Source of the DNA: Enterococcus hirae ATCC 9790
Lineage (GTDB): Bacteria > Bacillota > Bacilli > Lactobacillales > Enterococcaceae
Assembly: GCF_000271405.2 (NCBI RefSeq)
Contig: NC_018081.1
Span: 234,856-298,855, forward strand
Direction: 5' to 3'
DNA: 64,000 nt
Of this stretch, positions 18,289-26,241 are shown one piece after another (positions within the stretch are counted from its first letter, which is position 1; every line of letters starts with the position of its first letter). The notes below the pieces were generated by a model. It had not been told where the DNA came from and searched no databases. It was given only the letters and a program-made list of their open reading frames with translations. The position numbers were made by a program, and so were the translations under genes.

Positions 18289-19362
18289 TTAAACGCCTCC
18301 TTCAACGAGTTTGATTCTTTCTTGTGTTTCATGTTTTTGTAAGAGATTGACTTTGATACCTAATTGGATCAAATAATCTAGAGCTTTTTGTTTTTGAATG
18401 CTATCTCCCGCTAAAGTTACCACCAAGCTACCTATCGGTGTTTCTTGTAGCCATTCGATATTGCCATAAAGAATGTTTGCTGTTACTTGGTATTTGCTAT
18501 ACAACTGGGCAATCAATGGTTCATTCGTTTGGCTCCCCACATAACTCAGTTCAACTAGCCATTTATCCGTAAGCTCTTCTGCAAAGCCTTGCTGTCCAGT
18601 AATCTTTTCCAATGCTTGATCTAAGTGAGTCGCTGTACGTATAAAATCTTTCGTTAGTTCTTCTTTTGGATGACTAAAAATTTGAACACTACTTCCACTT
18701 TCGATGATTCGTCCAGCTTCCATCACCGCCACTTTATTACAAATTTCTTTCACTACTTGCATTTCGTGGGTGATCAAGACGATCGTTAATCCTAATTGGC
18801 GATTTAATTTTTTGAGCAACGCTAGAATTTGATGAGTCGTTTTTGGGTCAAGGGCACTCGTCGCTTCATCACAAAGCAATATTTTGGGATCATTTGCTAA
18901 AGCTCTCGCAATCGCTACTCGTTGTTTCTGTCCTCCAGATAATTGGTTGGGATAGGCAGAAGCTTTTTCCTTTAACCCTACTAAATCCAGTAAGTCACTT
19001 ACTTTCTGACGACGTTCCTGTTTTGATTTCCCAGTATACTTTAAGGAGAAATCAACGTTGTCAAAAATTGTGCGACTTTCCATTAAGTTGAAATGTTGAA
19101 AAATCATACCAATCGTTTTCCGTTCTTTTCTTAATTCTTTTGGTGTGAGATCACCTAAATTCGTCTGTTGGATGATTACTTCCCCCTTCGTTGGTTTCTG
19201 TAAAAAATTCATCACACGAACTAATGTGCTTTTTCCTGCCCCAGAATAGCCCACAATGCCATAGATATCTCCTTGGGACACCGATAAATTCACTTCATTG
19301 ACAGCTGGGATGTCTTTACCTTTTTGCTCAAAATGGACACTGATGTTTTTTAACTCAATCAT
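18289..19362 (-). CDS. metN: MetN-type ABC ATPase with C-terminal NIL domain
   Basis: 357 residues. The ATPase core occupies about 1-240: Walker A GYSGAGKST near 38, signature LSGGQKQRV near 142, Walker B LLCDEATSALDP, and switch His in LITHEMQVV. The C-terminal 80 residues form the ferredoxin-like NIL domain, which in E. coli MetN binds methionine and mediates trans-inhibition. It is the first gene of metN-metI-metQ-amidohydrolase. Start ATG 19362 follows GGAGGAG. Expression is controlled by two successive T-box terminators at 19387-19436 and 19669-19708. Confidence 0.94.
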   Translation of the reverse strand: MIELKNISVHFEQKGKDIPAVNEVNLSVSQGDIYGIVGYSGAGKSTLVRVMNFLQKPTKGEVIIQQTNLGDLTPKELRKERKTIGMIFQHFNLMESRTIFDNVDFSLKYTGKSKQERRQKVSDLLDLVGLKEKASAYPNQLSGGQKQRVAIARALANDPKILLCDEATSALDPKTTHQILALLKKLNRQLGLTIVLITHEMQVVKEICNKVAVMEAGRIIESGSSVQIFSHPKEELTKDFIRTATHLDQALEKITGQQGFAEELTDKWLVELSYVGSQTNEPLIAQLYSKYQVTANILYGNIEWLQETPIGSLVVTLAGDSIQKQKALDYLIQLGIKVNLLQKHETQERIKLVEGGV

Positions 19363-19386
19363 TCGTTCTCCTCCTTGTTGTATAAT

Positions 19387-19650
19387 AAAAAAGGCATCCT
19401 CAAGAAAATGAACTCAATCATTTCCTTGAGGACGCCTTTTTGCGTGTTACCACCTCATATTCAAGCCACATTCACATGTCGCTCCTCTTCAAGTACAAAC
19501 ATACTCTAGCGAGATACCGGTCGCAGCCGTTACCGCCTCACAAAATGCTTGGGGTAAAATGCTCAGTAGCCATTTTCCAATCGTTCCTCTTTGCTTCTTC
19601 TCAGCTCCCGAAGCTCTCTGTTAAAAGATTTCCAACTGTACTTACTACAT
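19387..19650 (-). promoter_or_regulatory. Second (promoter-distal) Met T-box of the metNIQ operon
   Basis: Minus strand. Stem I has AGTA (19639-19642), CAGTTG pairing with CGATTG, then GAA-A-ATG-G; the specifier ATG is 19571-19573. T-box GAGGTGGTAACACGC lies near 19442-19456 and pairs as antiterminator with GCGTCCTC. The terminator at 19387-19436 is a long hairpin (GGCGTCCTCAAG with CTTGAGGATGCC) followed by six Ts. Confidence 0.92.
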
Positions 19651-19668
19651 CATTGCAAAAAAATATAT

Positions 19669-19925
19669 AAAAAAAATCCTCTTACCAACAAAAAATGTTA
19701 GTAAAAGGACGACGAATCGTGGTACCACCTTTATTCGGAAGTTTCCTTCCCTCTAGCCAACGTCTCATTCCTGAGAGATTGGGGTTCAGTTTAACGGTTG
19801 AACGACGACCGAATTTATCTACTTATCGACAAATTATTCTCCAAGGCCATTTTCAACTTTGCGGATTTGACTCTTTTCACCAAACAGAGCCTCTCTAGGA
19901 AATCGTTCAAGTTTACTCTCCCTAT
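19669..19925 (-). promoter_or_regulatory. First (promoter-proximal) Met T-box of the metNIQ operon
   Basis: Minus strand. AGTA (19914-19917), AACTT pairing with AAGTT, then GAA-A-ATG-G; the specifier ATG is 19848-19850. T-box AAAGGTGGTACCACG at about 19718-19732, with CGTCCTTT as antiterminator partner. Terminator 19669-19708: CCTTTTACTAAC pairs along its length (with wobbles) with GTTGGTAAGAGG, followed by eight Ts. Confidence 0.92.
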
Positions 19926-19994
19926 CAACGAATATACTTATTTAGTTGTTGCGAATAATTTACCGTACTCATAATTAAAAGTCAAGGAAGAAGT

Positions 19995-20684
19995 TTACAA
20001 AAAAATGATTGAATTATTTTGTTGTTTTTTATCTAACATTTCAATAACAGTTCGTAAGTCGTTTCCTTCAGCAAGTAAATTTAATTTTTCTTTTTCTTCT
20101 GCTGTATAATTTCGTTCAAAACTAGTATCTGGAATTAAAACAACGCCCATCCCAGCTCGGGAAGCAGAAGTAGCTCCAACTAAAGAATCTTCCACTGCAA
20201 ATGCTTCTGAAGCAACTAATTTTGTTCTTTCTAAAGCGGTCAAGTAAGGAACAGGTGAAGGCTTGTTTTCACTTACTTCATCACCGAATGTCATCGTATC
20301 AAAATAATTAGCCAAATCAAATTGGGCTAAGATATCAGTCGCTCTTTTAGTAACTGTCGTTGTCGCTAATCCAAGTCGTAAGTCACGTTTTTTTAATTCA
20401 GTTAAAACTTCTTTCGCATAGGGTTTTAATTGTATCCCACCGTTATGAAGCTGTTGATAAAAATATTCTTCACGCTTAGCACGAACTTCTTGAACTTTTT
20501 CAGGGCTTCCAGCTGCTTTCACTAAGATGTCAAAACTTTGCTTCCAGTTTTTACCTCCCCAAGCATCTACTACTTCTTTTGGAATCGCTAAATCATACTG
20601 TTGGAATCCCCATAACCAACCATCACGATAGGTTTTCTCCGTGTCAACTAATAGTCCATCTAAATCAAATATTGCGCCTTTCAT
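19995..20684 (-). CDS. HAD-superfamily hydrolase, beta-phosphoglucomutase-like
   Basis: 229 residues. HAD motif I is FDLDGLLVDTE at residues 6-16, with nucleophile and acid Asp. A helical cap at about 18-85 contains GGKNWKQSF. Motif II is LATTT, and motifs III/IV include KPSPVPYLTAL and VEDSLVGATSA. It is a cytoplasmic sugar-phosphate phosphatase or phosphoglucomutase relative; the substrate is unclear. An inverted repeat CCTTTCAT/ATGAAAGG (20763-20784) in its upstream region may be an operator. It is the only gene of its unit, between the MgtA terminator and the Met T-box promoter region. Confidence 0.88.
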   Translation of the reverse strand: MKGAIFDLDGLLVDTEKTYRDGWLWGFQQYDLAIPKEVVDAWGGKNWKQSFDILVKAAGSPEKVQEVRAKREEYFYQQLHNGGIQLKPYAKEVLTELKKRDLRLGLATTTVTKRATDILAQFDLANYFDTMTFGDEVSENKPSPVPYLTALERTKLVASEAFAVEDSLVGATSASRAGMGVVLIPDTSFERNYTAEEKEKLNLLAEGNDLRTVIEMLDKKQQNNSIIFL

Positions 20685-20796
20685 TTTTCACTATTCCTTT
20701 CAGAAAACAATATCCATAGTTTAGCATGTTTCATTGTTATTTGCACAGAACGAATCATATTTTCCTTTCATAATAAAATGAAAGGTATAGAAAAAA

Positions 20797-20833
20797 ATGA
20801 GTCCGAGGCACTTTTGAAGTGCCCCGAACTCAT
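20797..20833 (-). terminator. Terminator of mgtA
   Basis: ATGAGTCCGAGGCACTT pairs with AAGTGCCCCGAACTCAT with one or two mismatches; the minus strand ends in seven Ts. It is 47 bp past the mgtA stop. Confidence 0.9.
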
Positions 20834-20880
20834 GATTAGAGGTGAGAACGGACGGGTAAACGGTGTTCATTCATCAACCA

Positions 20881-23529
20881 TTACAATAGTTCACCAAATT
20901 TTTTAATATAGAATTTTTTGACCATTGTCACTAATGTCAAGTAAGCTAAAATCGTTACGACTAACCAAGTCCAGTAAGTTCCTGGTAACGGCATCAAACC
21001 TAGTTCTGCACCAAAGCCTGTAAATGGCAGAATCGAACCTACAACGATTCCTAATGTCGTAATCGTAAACATCGCAAATGTCGCATTGCTTTGAATAAAT
21101 GGAATCTTTGGTGTCCGTAGTGCGTGTAGGACTAATGTTTGTGACCATAATGATTCAACGAACCAACCTGCATGGAACAACGCAATAAATACGATCTTTT
21201 GTTGTGCATCTAATGTATGGAAATCTCCACCTACAACTGCTGGACAAATGATAAAGTACATCAATAAGTAGGTAGTGATATCAAAAATCGAACTCGTAGG
21301 TCCAAAATATACCATAAATTTCCCAATGCTTGATGCTTCCCATTTTTTAGGCTCATGTAGATATTCTTTATCCATTTTATCCCATGGAAGTGAGATACAA
21401 GACACATCGTAAATCAAATTCAAAAAGAGAATTTGCAGTGGCAACATTGGTAAGAATGGTAAGAATGTGCTAGCAACTAAGACAGAGAACATATTCCCAA
21501 AGTTTGAACTTGCAGTTGCCTTGATGTATTTCATGATGTTCCCAAATGTTTCTCGACCAGATAAAAGACCTCTTTCTAAAATCGTTAAATCTTTTTCTAG
21601 TAAGATCACATCGGCTGATTCTTTTGCGATATCTACTGCTGTATCAACCGAAATACCGATATCCGCTACTTTCATTGCCGGTGCATCATTGATACCATCA
21701 CCTAAAAAGCCCACGGTATGGCCATTTTGACGTAAAGCAGTCGTTAAACGAGCCTTTTGTTGAGGATTCAATTTAACAAATACTTCATGATTTTCAGCAA
21801 CTTGTGCTAATTCGCGATCATCCATTTCTGAAATCTTTTCGCCAGTGATCAATTCATTAATTTCCAGACCCACTTGACGACAAACCGAACGAGTGACTAA
21901 TTCATTATCACCCGTTAAGACTTTGACTGCGACACCATGATCTTTCAATGCTTTTAGTGCTTGTTTCGTCGTTTCTTTTGGAGGATCAAGGAAAGCAAGG
22001 TATCCAATCAATACCATATCTGACTCATCTTTCACTGAAAATTCGCCAACTACGCTTGGGTTTGTTTTTTGGGCCACCCCGATTACACGTAGACCATCTT
22101 CATTTAAATCTCTCACTTTTGCAAGAACTGATTCTCTTTTTTCATTGGTTAATGGACTAACGATCCCATCAATGTCGATGTAATTAGAGATACTCAACAT
22201 CTCTTCGATCGCACCTTTGGTAATCATTTGTGTTTTACCTGCGGTGTCCTCTACAACGACACTCATCCGACGACGTTCAAAGTCAAATGGAATTTCATCC
22301 ACTTTGCGGTAATTGATTTTATCGGTTGCTAACGTTTGTTTGGCTTCATCAATAATTGCTACATCCAACAGATTTTTTAATCCTGTTTGATAGTAACTAT
22401 TTAAATACGCATGGCGTAAAACACGATCATCTTCTTTACCAGAACAATCCATGTGGTATTCTAAAATGATTTTATCTTGAGTCAATGTCCCAGTTTTATC
22501 CGTACATAACACGTCGATCGCACCAAAGTTTTGGATCGCATTCAAATTTTTGATGACTGTTCCTTTTTTCGCCATCACACTAGCGCCTTTAACTAAGTTC
22601 GTAGTAACAATCATTGGTAACATTTCAGGTGTAAGACCGACTGCTACAGATAAACCGAATAGAAAAGCTTCCAGCCAATCCCCTTTAGTCAACCCATTGA
22701 TAACGATAACTGTTGGTGCCATTAAAGCCATGAATTTGATCAATAACATGGATGTTTTATGAATACCAATTTCAAAGCTTGATTTGATCGGTTTTTCAGA
22801 GAGCGTTTGAGCCACATGTCCAAATAATGTTTCATTACCAACAGATACAATAATACCTTCAGCACTCCCGCTGATAACGTTACTTCCCATAAAAGCCAAA
22901 TTTTCATAACTAGTTTCACTCAAAGTCTCATCATCGTAAACAATCGCTTGCTTTTCGACAGGGTAACTTTCACCAGTTAAGGCAGCTTGTGAAATAAATA
23001 AATCTTTGGCTGACAACAGACGCATATCTGCAGGAATCATATCACCTGCTGATAATCGAACAAGGTCTCCACAAACGATTTCTTCCATTGGAATCTCAGT
23101 ATAATCACCGTTACGTTTAACTGCTGCGGTTACTTTTACCAATGATTTTAATTTTTCTGCGGCTTGGTTAGAGCGAACAGATTGAACCAACGTCATCGTT
23201 CCACTGACGATGACCATCGTAAAGATGATAATTACTCCAAATAAATCTTTATCCCCAGGAGCGGCTAACACGTATTCTGTGATAAATGAAATCACTCCGA
23301 GTGCAATCAATACCAAGGTGAATGGTGTAATATAAGCTTTTAAAGCTTCTACAATAAAGGGTGTTTTCTTCCCATAAGAGATTGAATTTTCACCATATTT
23401 TTCTCTTGATTCTTCAATTTGTTCGTCTTTCATTCCTTGATCAGTCGAATGAAAGAAGTTCAATAATTCTTGTTTTGTCTTTCCTGCAAATGCAGCATAC
23501 ATTTTTTGTGTATCTCTCTTTTTTTCCAT
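20881..23529 (-). CDS. mgtA: Magnesium-transporting P-type ATPase (MgtA/MgtB type)
   Basis: 882 residues from ATG 23529, chosen because AAGGAG (23539-23544) is nine bases upstream. The P3B-ATPase plan is complete: actuator motif LTGES, phosphorylation motif CTDKTGT with the catalytic Asp, nucleotide domain (FDFERRRMSVV), hinge GDGINDAPAMKVADIGISV, and ten membrane segments. MgtA imports Mg2+. An M-box riboswitch precedes it at 23816-24060, giving direct control by magnesium: high Mg2+ should favour the terminator. A 230-bp leader containing a candidate small ORF lies between the terminator and this start. Confidence 0.95.
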   Translation of the reverse strand: MEKKRDTQKMYAAFAGKTKQELLNFFHSTDQGMKDEQIEESREKYGENSISYGKKTPFIVEALKAYITPFTLVLIALGVISFITEYVLAAPGDKDLFGVIIIFTMVIVSGTMTLVQSVRSNQAAEKLKSLVKVTAAVKRNGDYTEIPMEEIVCGDLVRLSAGDMIPADMRLLSAKDLFISQAALTGESYPVEKQAIVYDDETLSETSYENLAFMGSNVISGSAEGIIVSVGNETLFGHVAQTLSEKPIKSSFEIGIHKTSMLLIKFMALMAPTVIVINGLTKGDWLEAFLFGLSVAVGLTPEMLPMIVTTNLVKGASVMAKKGTVIKNLNAIQNFGAIDVLCTDKTGTLTQDKIILEYHMDCSGKEDDRVLRHAYLNSYYQTGLKNLLDVAIIDEAKQTLATDKINYRKVDEIPFDFERRRMSVVVEDTAGKTQMITKGAIEEMLSISNYIDIDGIVSPLTNEKRESVLAKVRDLNEDGLRVIGVAQKTNPSVVGEFSVKDESDMVLIGYLAFLDPPKETTKQALKALKDHGVAVKVLTGDNELVTRSVCRQVGLEINELITGEKISEMDDRELAQVAENHEVFVKLNPQQKARLTTALRQNGHTVGFLGDGINDAPAMKVADIGISVDTAVDIAKESADVILLEKDLTILERGLLSGRETFGNIMKYIKATASSNFGNMFSVLVASTFLPFLPMLPLQILFLNLIYDVSCISLPWDKMDKEYLHEPKKWEASSIGKFMVYFGPTSSIFDITTYLLMYFIICPAVVGGDFHTLDAQQKIVFIALFHAGWFVESLWSQTLVLHALRTPKIPFIQSNATFAMFTITTLGIVVGSILPFTGFGAELGLMPLPGTYWTWLVVTILAYLTLVTMVKKFYIKKFGELL

Positions 23530-23592
23530 CTCATTTTTCTCCTTAGACCCAGTAAATATAAGCAATACTTATTTAAGCTGGGTTATTTTTAG

Positions 23593-23703
23593 TTAGTTGA
23601 GTAATGGAGAAAATGCTGTATTTAAAGGGGCTGAAAACAGATAGATAATAGCCTCAGCCAGCAATTTCTCTCGCATTATTTTCTTCGCAGGACTGTCATC
23701 CAT
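23593..23703 (-). CDS. Candidate 36-residue small protein between the M-box and mgtA
   Basis: ATG 23703 starts a frame of 36 codons ending at TAA 23593-23595 (MDDSPAKKIMREKLLAEAII at the N-terminus, then a hydrophobic half). AAAGGAG lies ten bases upstream. It is in the mgtA transcript. I do not recognise it. Small membrane peptides that modulate MgtA are known in enterobacteria (MgtR, MgtS), but no sequence link is claimed. An overlapping upstream frame containing RWFRWEVDAFKTKEK has no start codon and may be chance. Confidence 0.3.
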   Translation of the reverse strand: MDDSPAKKIMREKLLAEAIIYLFSAPLNTAFSPLLN

Positions 23704-23815
23704 TTGTTCTCATCTCCTTTAACTTGATAGAATTGTTCTTGTTTCTCTTTCGTTTTAAAAGCATCAACTTCCCAACGAAACCACCTCCATTTTTTGTTTG
23801 TTAGGATTGTTTCAA

Positions 23816-24060
23816 CACAAAAAGACCTTTCATCAAAAATTCAGCGAAAGGTCGAAAAAGCACATAAAAAAAAGCTTCTTTGATCTCATCGTTGAGTTTT
23901 GACACTGTACAACGTAAAAAGCAATTCCTTGCTTTTAGCTACCTTATGAAAAGCCTTGTCTCGACAATTCCTGTTCTACCCATTGGCGTCTCTCGACGTT
24001 TTTGGGCAGTAGCCTGTGTTTGTATAGGAGCCTCACCTAACAAATCCTATTTAGTTTTCC
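23816..24060 (-). promoter_or_regulatory. M-box (ykoK) magnesium riboswitch of mgtA
   Basis: The minus strand carries the conserved M-box core GTTAGGTGAGGCTCCTATAC (start near 24041), followed by CTACTGCCCAAAAA and CGCCAATGGG. It ends in an intrinsic terminator at 23816-23853 (GACCTTTC with GAAAGGTC, then Ts). The downstream gene is a Mg2+ ATPase, the classical target. Confidence 0.96.
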
Positions 24061-24066
24061 TTCGTA

Positions 24067-24095
24067 AATATAACAACTTATGCACCGATTGTCAA
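24067..24095 (-). promoter_or_regulatory. Promoter of the M-box/mgtA transcript
   Basis: Minus strand TTGACA (24090-24095), 17-bp spacer, TATATT (24067-24072), just ahead of the M-box. Confidence 0.85.
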
Positions 24096-24211
24096 ACTTA
24101 TTTTTTGCTTTTTCCAAACATTTATGGTAAATAAATTGTTTTTGATTGATGGGGTTAGAAAATTCTTATTGTACTTAATAGCTCGTATGTTGATCAGCTT
24201 TTTCACTTTGA

Positions 24212-24240
24212 TTGTGGGTTTACTCAGACACCAGTATAAT
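24212..24240 (+). promoter_or_regulatory. Promoter of ndk
   Basis: TTGTGG (24212-24217), 17-bp spacer, perfect TATAAT (24235-24240), 31 bp before the ndk start. Confidence 0.7.
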
Positions 24241-24270
24241 AAAGGTATAACAAAAAAAGGGGTGTATCAG

Positions 24271-24714
24271 ATGGAACGTACATTGGTCATTATCAAACCG
24301 GATGGTGTCAGACGTCATTTAATTGGGCGGATCATCCAACGATTTGAAGAAAAAGGATTAGCAATTACTGAAATGAAGTTTGCAACAATGACAAAAGAAC
24401 TCGCACAAGAGCATTATCATCACTTAAGCGGTCGGAGCTTTTTCGATGAATTAATTGATTATATGACCTCGGGACCAGTAGTCTATCTTGTTTTAGCTGG
24501 AGAGGATGTCATCGATATCGTCCGTAAGATGGTCGGTGCAACTAAAGCTGTAGATGCTGTTCCTGGAACGATTCGTGGAGATTATGCCTTACCTGGAACT
24601 GAAAATATCATTCATGCATCTGATTCAAGAGATGCTGCAACCAATGAAATCAATCGTTTTTTCCCATTATTCGATACAAAAAAGCAAAAATCTGAGATCG
24701 TTCATCCTGAATGA
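24271..24714 (+). CDS. ndk: Nucleoside diphosphate kinase
   Basis: 147 residues from ATG 24271; a longer upstream frame runs through the promoter and is not the gene. It opens with MERTLVIIKPDGVRR, the canonical NDK start. The catalytic phospho-His lies in NIIHASDS near residue 115. KPDG and the FFPLFD region near the C-terminus complete the fold. It transfers gamma-phosphate between nucleoside triphosphates and diphosphates in the cytoplasm. The gene is monocistronic and divergent from the M-box transcript. Confidence 0.95.
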   Translation: MERTLVIIKPDGVRRHLIGRIIQRFEEKGLAITEMKFATMTKELAQEHYHHLSGRSFFDELIDYMTSGPVVYLVLAGEDVIDIVRKMVGATKAVDAVPGTIRGDYALPGTENIIHASDSRDAATNEINRFFPLFDTKKQKSEIVHPE

Positions 24715-24827
24715 CCAAACAGATTTGCTCTTACTGATAGTTGAGTGAAAGAGCAGAAAAGTACCTGACAGTTCGTTTAGTCAATGATTATTGCAAGGTC
24801 TTTTCTACTCTTATTCACTTGCCTTAC

Positions 24828-25739
24828 TTATTCTTGTTCTATTTTTGCAATCTGTTCAAACAACATCATTTTTTTCTCTTCTTCTTTTATCACTTCCAAA
24901 AGTTTCTCTTCAAGACGTTTGCGCTCTTTCTTGCCTAGGGTATATTCGATGACCGTAAAAAAAGTATTCAACTCTTTTGAAAGTGGTTCACCTAAGGCTT
25001 GTGCAATCAGCTTTCTGTAGTATTCTGTCATCAAACTTTCATAAATGATTGTTGATTTTTCTTTGTGTGCCAAACTGCGAGACATATCGAGGTTGATACT
25101 ACGCGCTTTTTTGAAACGTTTTTTATCGATATAATAAAGTGTGAGATTCATTAAAAATGTAAATAAATAGTCTTCATTCAAAGAATCGGTCATTTGTCGC
25201 ATTCTTTTTTTGATTTTCAAGTAATGATTGTCTAGAAATGAATCACTGAAAATATAGGGATACTTGGAAAGAATGTCTAACTCAAAATGACCATATTCCC
25301 TGATTTTCATAAAGTATTCTTCAATCGTACGACACTCATATCCTAGAAATTCTAATTGCAACTCCATTTTTCCATTCGTCTGCCAAAACATCTGTAGATT
25401 TAACATTAAATAGTATAAATCAGCTGTTTTTTTATATTGCTTTCGGTTGTTGGCAATTTCCTTATAAGGATCAAAGTTCTCTTCTTGGATTTTATTTAAA
25501 AGATGCCGACTTTTCTTCGTTTTTTTGGGTTCTTCAAGCTGATTACGTAACCATTCATATTCGGCCAAAGAAATATTTAAGCGTTCCAAGAAGGCTTTTA
25601 GTGTACAAAAAGAGATCTTCTTTACGGTATGATTTTCGATTCCTACTAGAGATGTTTTAGAACAGATTCCCTTTGCTAACTGTGTTTGTGTCAACTTTCG
25701 ATTCACTCGAAGTTGCTTGATTAATTCTCCATCATACAT
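24828..25739 (-). CDS. Rgg/GadR/MutR-family transcriptional regulator
   Basis: 303 residues. The N-terminal HTH_3 domain spans about 6-60 (LIKQLRVNRKLTQTQLAKGI, then SKTSLVGIENH). The rest is an all-helical repeat region as in Rgg/PlcR/PrgX proteins, which usually bind short secreted peptides. No typical Rgg-associated peptide gene is obvious next to it. ATG 25739 has no recognisable RBS. A 59-codon frame on the same strand ends at 25749, nine bases upstream, so translation could be coupled. The regulatory target is unknown; ndk is convergent and an unlikely target. Confidence 0.82.
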   Translation of the reverse strand: MYDGELIKQLRVNRKLTQTQLAKGICSKTSLVGIENHTVKKISFCTLKAFLERLNISLAEYEWLRNQLEEPKKTKKSRHLLNKIQEENFDPYKEIANNRKQYKKTADLYYLMLNLQMFWQTNGKMELQLEFLGYECRTIEEYFMKIREYGHFELDILSKYPYIFSDSFLDNHYLKIKKRMRQMTDSLNEDYLFTFLMNLTLYYIDKKRFKKARSINLDMSRSLAHKEKSTIIYESLMTEYYRKLIAQALGEPLSKELNTFFTVIEYTLGKKERKRLEEKLLEVIKEEEKKMMLFEQIAKIEQE

Positions 25740-25748
25740 AATTGATCG

Positions 25749-25928
25749 TTACCAAAACCAATAACTGAGTGAGTGCCATGTACGAAACAGTTGATCTTTC
25801 ATCCTTCTTGTAACACTTCTACAACACGTATCACATGACCGTTTGTATGATAAGAAATGTTTAGCCAAAATGTTGAAAAATAAATTAGCTGCTTGGATCT
25901 GTGCTTCTATATGTACATGTTCGTTCAT
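25749..25928 (-). CDS. Doubtful 59-residue ORF ahead of the Rgg-like gene
   Basis: ATG 25928 to TAA 25749-25751. The product is Cys/Trp-containing and ends in SLSYWFW. No RBS is seen before its ATG; a GGAGGGG lies about 35 bases upstream. It is listed because the Rgg-like gene starts nine bases later without its own RBS. It may be chance. Confidence 0.2.
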   Translation of the reverse strand: MNEHVHIEAQIQAANLFFNILAKHFLSYKRSCDTCCRSVTRRMKDQLFRTWHSLSYWFW

Positions 25929-26182
25929 TGCCAGTTGTTGTTTTGATTAAACGTTTCCCCTCCTTGTTGTTTCTGATTTTTATTCTTCGGTCAACCTATA
26001 GCTGACAAGTTTATCCTATTTTCCTTTTCTATTTTTATTTGATTCAACTGAATTCAGCCATCATTTTTTACACCTATCCAAATTTCCTCGGATTTTTCAC
26101 TTCCAAAAGAATCGCTGTAAAAAATTTGTTTCCTTCACTAATTACATACGCTAAAATAAAAAAGTTTACGAATTATATAAAA
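25929..26182. other. Intergenic region with no supported gene
   Basis: AT-rich. A plus-strand frame at 26039-26233 runs into the LtaS terminator and has no RBS, so I do not accept it. Confidence 0.4.
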
Positions 26183-26228
26183 AAAACTTCCAAAAAAGTG
26201 AAAACAAATCGACTTTTTTGGAAGTTTT
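26183..26228 (-). terminator. Terminator of the LtaS-like gene
   Basis: AAAACTTCCAAAAAAGT pairs with ACTTTTTTGGAAGTTTT around a 12-nt loop, just past the stop at 26242. Confidence 0.85.
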
Positions 26229-26241
26229 ATTAACTATTCAT

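Noticed and set aside
24124..24270. N-terminal extension of ndk
   Set aside because: It contains the ndk promoter, has no RBS, and the NDK family starts at MERTLVIIKPDG.
26039..26233. 64-codon plus-strand frame
   Set aside because: No RBS, low complexity and it overlaps the LtaS terminator hairpin.
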